Of a stretch of 39,466 nt of DNA, positions 34,957-39,466 are shown piece after piece (the stretch's first letter is position 1; each line of letters begins with the position of its first letter). This stretch comes from Chloroflexi bacterium GWB2_54_36 (GTDB lineage: Bacteria; Chloroflexota; Anaerolineae; Anaerolineales; Anaerolineaceae): the NCBI GenBank assembly GCA_001796355.1, contig MGMG01000040.1, positions 1-39,466 on the forward strand. The letters run 5' to 3'. Both the position numbers and the translations under genes were made by a program. Under the pieces are notes generated by a model. It saw only the letters and a program-made list of their open reading frames with translations. It had not been told where the DNA came from and searched no databases.

Positions 34957-36387
34957 CTATGGGGTCAGTTGTGACGTTATCGGCTTCCATGTCTGCCCGC
35001 CATCCGTTGTTTTATAAATATCCTTCGCATTGTTGGAACGCCTATCTACATCACCGTACACGGAACCAGCCCAGACAGGTGTAAATGCAAAACCGGTGTC
35101 TTCATCGATAAACTGAATTTGGCTTCCCAATGGAAGCGGACTGGTGGCGTCGATTCGTGCCCAGGTATCCCCGCCGTCGGACGTCTGATAAAGCTGCGTA
35201 AATGTAGCTGGATTTGCATCATCCTTTCCGAGGAACCATCCCGCTTGAGTGTCCAGAAAATAGACTCCTCCGATCCTGGTCGGAGAAGGTTGCGGAATCC
35301 ATGTCTGCCCACCGTCGTGAGTAAAGTACAAATATTCTTCCATGGGCAGACCCGAATAGCTGCCAGGTGGGATAGTCACCTGATTACGGGGATAAATCCG
35401 CCTGGTTAGAACGCCATCCTGTGGTGTAACAAACAGGGGTAGCGAAACGGTCGAAAACAGCTCGTTTTGTGATATTTGGGTATCTAGGTTGGGTAAATCA
35501 GATGGATTAGGCAATGTTTGCTTCTGCCAGGAAATTCCCCCATCCTGCGTTAGAAAGAGCTCTCCATTTGAATAATAACCAACGGAAGAGGTTGCAAATG
35601 TCAACAATCTATCTTCATACGGATAATTACTATATCCCCATAAAGTATTTGGGTCATTCATCTGTGAATGTGTGTTCGTGTCATAAATCGCAGACCAATG
35701 TATTCCGCCATCTTCGGTTGTATAGAGGGTAACACTGGACCGTCCCATGACTTCATCACTCGTGCCTAACATCCATCCGTGGTTTTGGTCCAGCATCACC
35801 AATTGGCTGACCCCCATCATGGGTGCCTGATCGAGTATCAATGTATCGCCATTTTGCCAGGTCTGCCCACCATCTATTGTGCGCCTAATAGTAATCTCAG
35901 TGTCAGTGGAAGTGGGTATTAATGTTTTGCTGTAAATCGCGAAAGCCGTTTTTGCATCTAAAAATGCAACCTCCGGAAAATTGCCATACTCCGCCAGGGT
36001 TGGGGGAGAAACGTTTTTCCAGGTTTGACCGCCATCACCGGTTCTCAATATTCTCACATCTTGAAATTCTTGTGAAAGATAATCTACGTGCAATGCCCAC
36101 CCTGTTTTTGCATCAAACATTTGTAATTGAGTGAACTTCAATTCAGGCGACCCATGTTCACTGGTTGAATTTGTCGGTTGAGGTGAAGGAGTTGTTGAAG
36201 GGGAAGAAATTATGAGAGTAGGAGTGGATGGTTGAATAGTGGATGGAATTACAGGCGAATTGGAAGCGGAATAAGAGCGTGCAGTGCGGGTTGGGGTTTT
36301 ATTGCCTGGTGACATTTTCTCATCTGCACATCCCGTAAAGAGAAGCAAAATTCCTACGAAAAAGAGAAGCTTGTATTTGGCCGACAT
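34957..36387 (-). CDS. BNR/Ycf48-like repeat lipoprotein
   Basis: 476 residues. The signal MSAKYKLLFFVGILLLFTGC ends in a lipobox (Cys20), then a Ser/Thr/Pro-rich spacer (~22-80). The remainder is a predicted beta-propeller with at least six BNR-type repeats of the form T-x-DGG-x-x-W (TGDGGQTW, TIDGGQTW, TEDGGIHW, TQDGGISW, THDGGQTW, TSDGGDTW, TTDGGQTW), alternating with DAKTGWAL, DQNHGWML, DTQAGWFLG strands, as in Ycf48-like and sortilin-type propellers. GGAG supports the ATG at 36387 over one at 36426. The gene is visibly richer in A and T than its neighbours, a possible sign of transfer. The function is unknown, probably extracytoplasmic binding. Confidence 0.85.
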   Translation of the reverse strand: MSAKYKLLFFVGILLLFTGCADEKMSPGNKTPTRTARSYSASNSPVIPSTIQPSTPTLIISSPSTTPSPQPTNSTSEHGSPELKFTQLQMFDAKTGWALHVDYLSQEFQDVRILRTGDGGQTWKNVSPPTLAEYGNFPEVAFLDAKTAFAIYSKTLIPTSTDTEITIRRTIDGGQTWQNGDTLILDQAPMMGVSQLVMLDQNHGWMLGTSDEVMGRSSVTLYTTEDGGIHWSAIYDTNTHSQMNDPNTLWGYSNYPYEDRLLTFATSSVGYYSNGELFLTQDGGISWQKQTLPNPSDLPNLDTQISQNELFSTVSLPLFVTPQDGVLTRRIYPRNQVTIPPGSYSGLPMEEYLYFTHDGGQTWIPQPSPTRIGGVYFLDTQAGWFLGKDDANPATFTQLYQTSDGGDTWARIDATSPLPLGSQIQFIDEDTGFAFTPVWAGSVYGDVDRRSNNAKDIYKTTDGGQTWKPITSQLTP

Positions 36388-36787
36388 ATTCAAACTCCAA
36401 TTGCCGATAACGAATGATTTATACATACTCCTGGTTGTGATGGCAAGTCCGGAGGCAAGCGATTACTCCTTTTAGAGAATCCTTTCTATTAAAAATGCCA
36501 TCTCGAGTTTGATTGTAGATTCGACACTTTTCCCCACTGTGTGTAAAAAGACAATCTTAATGATTATTGCAAAGCATGCATACTAGTTACATTTAATTGC
36601 CAACGCTTTTGAAATATTACTTTAGGAATCAACTCCAGGGTAGTTGGGACCGATGATATTAATTAATTACTAAACCATTTTAGACATAAAACCACAAAAT
36701 TACAATAGCAATCATGTGAAGTCAAATCAAATATAGCCATTGCAGAAAAGCTGGCGAAACATAGCCAAAGTAATTGTAGCTGCTTTA
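36388..36787. other. A/T-rich intergenic region
   Basis: About 400 bases with long A/T stretches and no gene, hairpin or promoter that I can support. Its composition matches the adjacent BNR lipoprotein gene rather than the rest of the window, so together they look like one compositional island. Confidence 0.5.
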
Positions 36788-37420
36788 TTAACTAATCGGC
36801 TCTTTGGAAATTATAAAATCGCAGGACGCATCGCCCATGCCGATGCAGGTCGCTTCGGACACGCGGAAATCATGCCCATTGGACACCCATTTAAGCCCGG
36901 CCATAATAATGCCCGCCATGATAAAACAGCCCGGTTTTTCGGTGTGGCGCCCCCAGCAAGCCGGGCAGCGTTGAATGGAATAAACAAAATGGTCGCCTTT
37001 ATCTTCGAATTTCGTCAGTTGATCGCTGATGGACGAAAAGACGCGCGCCATCCCGCCCAGTCCGATGCGCATTTTCAAATGAAGCGGGAGCATGCGAAAG
37101 GCCACGTCACCGACGCCCGCCATGGCTCCGTAATTGCTGAGTAAATCCTCGAAGGTGGCCTTGCCGGCCCGTAGCGCGAAGACGCGCCCGCCGCGCACGC
37201 CGTACATTTCCTCCAGCGCGCCCATCAGCGAGGAGGTGTATGCAAAATCGAACTGGCGCTCCAAATTTGCCGGCGGGTAGTTATCGACAAAATGCGCGAG
37301 GCGCGCAAGATTGAGGATGGCATTGACCCCGTGTTTCCCCATCACCTCTTCGAGGGCCAGTAAAGTGATGCGTCCGTACTTGTTCGAATTGGCAAAACCG
37401 CTTAGGGGGATGGGTTGCAT
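36788..37420 (-). CDS. V4R-domain (small-molecule binding) protein
   Basis: 210 residues, soluble. The C-terminal V4R (4-vinyl reductase) domain is shown by SIQRCPACWGR (148-158), KPGCFIMAGIIMAGLKWVSNGHDFRVSEATCIGMGDASCDFII (163-204). Five Cys (152, 155, 165, 192, 200) could bind metal. V4R domains bind hydrophobic small molecules and occur in BchJ and in sensor proteins; here no chlorophyll genes are near. The N-terminal part (FANSNKYGRITLLALEEVMGKHGVNAIL) is an alpha-helical region common to stand-alone V4R proteins. GAGGT precedes the ATG. The ligand is unknown. Confidence 0.85.
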   Translation of the reverse strand: MQPIPLSGFANSNKYGRITLLALEEVMGKHGVNAILNLARLAHFVDNYPPANLERQFDFAYTSSLMGALEEMYGVRGGRVFALRAGKATFEDLLSNYGAMAGVGDVAFRMLPLHLKMRIGLGGMARVFSSISDQLTKFEDKGDHFVYSIQRCPACWGRHTEKPGCFIMAGIIMAGLKWVSNGHDFRVSEATCIGMGDASCDFIISKEPIS

Positions 37421-37523
37421 TTGAACCTCAAGTGATAAGATGCCTAACGATAACGGTTAACCCTTACTGTAGCATACCGATATGCGCCGGTCAAGGCACG
37501 GGGTGAGCAGGTTTCATTTCAAC

Positions 37524-37552
37524 TTGCCCAATCTTCCCCGGCATGATATGAT
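37524..37552 (+). promoter_or_regulatory. Promoter of the Thr/Pro-rich protein and M42 peptidase genes
   Basis: TTGCCC (37524-37529), a 17-base spacer and TATGAT (37547-37552) within the palindrome TATGATCATA. The predicted start near 37559 leaves a short leader carrying the GGAGGG ribosome-binding site at 37565. Confidence 0.65.
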
Positions 37553-37576
37553 CATACCTTGACCGGAGGGACATGG

Positions 37577-37945
37577 ATGTTTTCCAGGGATGACCGCCGC
37601 GCGCGTATTCGAAAAATTCTCATTGTTATCATTGTTGCCACCCTGCCGTGTTACTGCCTGGGCTTTGTGGTCATGCAGGTCGGGCGCGAATTAACCAAAC
37701 CAACGGTCACCCCCACCCTTACCGAAACTTTCACCCCCCCGCCGGCAACCAGAACCCCCACGCTGGCGACCACGGTATTTACTCTCCCGACTGCCACTGA
37801 AACCCCCACACCAACGGTCACCTGGACGCCAACCCTGACGTTCACCTTATTTGTTCCGCCAACTCGTACGCCTACCATTGCTCCCACGGAAACTCCTATC
37901 CCAACCGATACGCCAGTCCCTACCGCTGGGACGCCGGGAGGGTAA
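37577..37945 (+). CDS. Single-pass membrane protein with Thr/Pro-rich tail
   Basis: 122 residues. A basic N-terminus (FSRDDRRARIRK) is followed by one membrane helix (~14-36) and a tail made almost wholly of T-P-T type units (TPTLTETFTPPPATRTPT and so on) to the end. The orientation predicts the tail outside. Such tails are low-complexity wall-spanning or glycosylated linkers and are frequent in Chloroflexota proteins; here no domain follows the linker. GGAGGG lies six bases before the ATG. It starts the group that continues with the peptidases (25-base gap). Confidence 0.78.
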   Translation: MFSRDDRRARIRKILIVIIVATLPCYCLGFVVMQVGRELTKPTVTPTLTETFTPPPATRTPTLATTVFTLPTATETPTPTVTWTPTLTFTLFVPPTRTPTIAPTETPIPTDTPVPTAGTPGG

Positions 37946-37970
37946 AAAAGGAAACCAATCACAGAAACCT

Positions 37971-39041
37971 ATGGCAGAAATCAAAGATTTTCTGAAAAGT
38001 TTACTGTCCCTGCCAGGTCTTTCCGGATATGAAGATCCGGTACGCGCCGTAATTCGCGAAGCCTGGCAACCCCTGGTGGACGAACTCAGCGTCAGCCGGA
38101 TTGGCAGCCTGCACGGGTTGAAAAAAGGGTACGGTGACGAGCCGCGGCCGCGCATTCTGCTCTCGGCGCACATGGACGCGATTGGCATGATCGTCACCGG
38201 CATCGAAGCCGGGCTGCTGCGGTTCACTGAGATCGGCGGCGTGGATGCGCGTATTTTGCCGGGCCAACCTGTGACGGTTCACGGCCGGCGCGAGTTGCCG
38301 GGATACGTTGTCCAACCGCCGGGCTGGCTGCTGCCGGAAGACCAGGCGACGAATAAAGCTGTTGAGATGAAGTATTTGTTCGTTGACACCGGCCTGCGAG
38401 CTGCCGAAGTGAATGAACTGGTGCGCGTCGGCGATCTGGTCTCCTTTGCTCAACCGCCCATCGAGCTGACGGGCGACCTGTTGGCAGGTCACAGCCTGGA
38501 TAACCGGGCATCCGTCGCTGCGGTCACCGCCTGTCTGCAGGAATTGCAGCACATCCGGCATATCTGGGACGTGTGGGCAGTTGCTTCCGTGCAGGAAGAA
38601 GAAACTCTGGGCGGCGCGTACACCTCCCCGTTCGCGATTCGTCCTGACCTGGCAGTCGCCATCGACGTCACCTTCGCACGCGGTCCGGGCAGTCCTGTAA
38701 ATTACTCTACCTTCCCGCTTGGGAAGGGCGTCACGCTGGGCTGGGGACCGAACATACATCCGGCGCTGTATGAGGCCTTCAAAAAACTGGCCGAAAAGCT
38801 GGATATGCCTTACCATGACGATTTGATGCCGCGCATGTCCGGGACGGACGCCATGGGGATACAGGTGGTGGCAGAAGGCATTCCGACTATGGTGCTGAGC
38901 ATGCCTATCCGTTACATGCACACGCCGGTCGAAGTGGTATCCCTGAAAGACATTGCCCGCACCGGTCATCTGATGGCTCAATTTATCGCTGAACTTCCGG
39001 TCGATTATATGCAGTCGCTGCGGTGGGATGACGAGTCATGA
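37971..39041 (+). CDS. M42-family glutamyl/leucyl aminopeptidase-like metallopeptidase
   Basis: 356 residues. Co-catalytic metal site expected of M42/FrvX: His67-Met-Asp69 in LLSAHMDAIGMI, Asp177 in GHSLDNRA, Glu209-Glu210 in SVQEEETLGGAY, Asp232 in VAIDVTF and His317 in RYMHTP. M42 enzymes are cytosolic, often dodecameric, aminopeptidases that trim short peptides. The frame is open further upstream, but MAEIKDFLKSLLSLPGLSGYE starts the family at 37971. The stop overlaps the start of a second M42 gene (ATGA), so the two are translated as a coupled pair. Confidence 0.92.
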   Translation: MAEIKDFLKSLLSLPGLSGYEDPVRAVIREAWQPLVDELSVSRIGSLHGLKKGYGDEPRPRILLSAHMDAIGMIVTGIEAGLLRFTEIGGVDARILPGQPVTVHGRRELPGYVVQPPGWLLPEDQATNKAVEMKYLFVDTGLRAAEVNELVRVGDLVSFAQPPIELTGDLLAGHSLDNRASVAAVTACLQELQHIRHIWDVWAVASVQEEETLGGAYTSPFAIRPDLAVAIDVTFARGPGSPVNYSTFPLGKGVTLGWGPNIHPALYEAFKKLAEKLDMPYHDDLMPRMSGTDAMGIQVVAEGIPTMVLSMPIRYMHTPVEVVSLKDIARTGHLMAQFIAELPVDYMQSLRWDDES

Positions 39042-39466
39042 CTCCGAAGAAAACAACCCCCTCAACTACCCCGCTCATCGGGGCGGAGCAAATCGCCCTG
39101 CTGGAACGCCTCTCCAATGCGGTGGCGGTATCCGGCGCAGAGCACGAAGTGCGCAAGATCGTCATGGCCGAGATCAAAGATCTGGCTGACGATATTAAGG
39201 TGGATGCACTGGGGAATGTACTGGCGACCCGACACGCCCGCCAGCAACCTGCCCTGCGCGTCATGCTGGCAGCCCATATGGATGAAGTCGGCTTTATGTT
39301 GGTGGACGGCGAGGACGGCCTGTACGAATTTGCAACCGTGGGCGGTATCGATGTACGCCAATTGCCCGGAAAAACCGTGCTGGTTGGCAAGGACCACCTG
39401 CCGGGTGTGATCGGTGCCAAACCAATTCATCATACAACCGCCGATGAGCGTCGCAATGCCATTTCC
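39038..39466 (+). CDS. Second M42-family metallopeptidase, N-terminal part (cut by window end)
   Basis: 143 codons are visible with no stop. After a Thr/Pro-rich start (MTPKKTTPSTTPLIGAE) it reads ALLERLSNAVAVSGAEHEVR, then VMLAAHMDEVGFMLV with the M42 metal-binding H-x-D, and ATVGGIDVRQLPGKTVLVG. It is clearly a paralogue of the gene before it, overlapping it by four bases. Tandem M42 genes may give subunits of a mixed complex or enzymes of different residue preference. Confidence 0.88.
   Translation, partial: MTPKKTTPSTTPLIGAEQIALLERLSNAVAVSGAEHEVRKIVMAEIKDLADDIKVDALGNVLATRHARQQPALRVMLAAHMDEVGFMLVDGEDGLYEFATVGGIDVRQLPGKTVLVGKDHLPGVIGAKPIHHTTADERRNAIS

Noticed and set aside
37681-37945. Tandem repeat or CRISPR-like array in the Thr/Pro-rich tail
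   Set aside because: The periodicity comes from TPT codons in a low-complexity protein tail; there are no spacers or fixed repeat units.
38001-38981. 326-aa open frame on the minus strand
   Set aside because: It is antisense to the first M42 peptidase, which has all its metal ligands; no independent start signals.

Overview
The window looks like a chromosomal segment of a free-living bacterium of the phylum Chloroflexota, most likely class Anaerolineae. The support is the 16S rRNA gene (its position-338 site has the ACACCTACGGGTGG form), Thr/Pro-rich membrane proteins and lipoproteins with TPT-type tails, a long pyruvate:ferredoxin oxidoreductase beside a DHODH-like protein (anaerobic metabolism), and STAND-type ATPases of a kind common in that phylum. 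This placement is inference; no database search was run. No phage, plasmid, CRISPR array or intact insertion sequence is visible.

Layout. 1-572 (minus strand): promoter, tRNA-Thr(TGT), tRNA-Tyr(GTA), tRNA-Thr(GGT), then the first 27 codons of tuf. 573-1066: intergenic DNA rich in short hairpin repeats. 1067-3956 (plus): a degenerate metallo-beta-lactamase-fold protein, a 100-residue unknown, MutY with an intact Nudix domain, and Pcm. 3966-7888 (minus): a two-gene operon of P-loop ATPases, one soluble with an HTH-like N-terminus and one membrane-anchored; this is the least understood unit here. 8333-10204 (minus): a VanW/G5 wall-associated protein. 10481-16313 (plus): a complete rRNA operon with three tandem promoters, 16S, tRNA-Ile, tRNA-Ala, 23S, 5S and a terminator; both large rRNAs are flanked by long complementary processing stems. 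16599-17219 (minus): a YqeK-like HD hydrolase. 17332-18133 (plus): promoter, structured leader containing an intrinsic terminator, rpsU, infA, terminator.

18136-24618 (minus): a PfkB kinase overlapping a TrpF-like protein that lacks the catalytic Cys, then a DHODH-like flavoprotein and PFOR. 24901-26426 (minus): a Nudix hydrolase and a LysM lipoprotein. 26890-27306 (plus): a DNPH1-like nucleotide N-hydrolase. 27628-29568 (minus): a histidine kinase whose N-terminal receiver domain has lost its phospho-acceptor Asp. 29750-33046 (plus): DnaJ/CbpA-like chaperone, HtrA-like lipoprotein protease and a bacterial eRF1-like protein with a zinc ribbon, suggesting a protein-quality-control neighbourhood. 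33428-34780 (minus): a membrane-anchored coiled-coil protein and a rhomboid protease. 34957-36387 (minus): an AT-rich BNR/Ycf48-like lipoprotein gene. 36788-37420 (minus): a V4R-domain protein. 37577-39466 (plus): a Thr/Pro-rich membrane protein and two tandem M42 aminopeptidases, the second cut by the window end.

At least three families of short, dispersed, hairpin-forming repeats (called A, B and C here) lie only in intergenic DNA. Their copies match one another across tens of kilobases, and they are a clear feature not explained by the genes.
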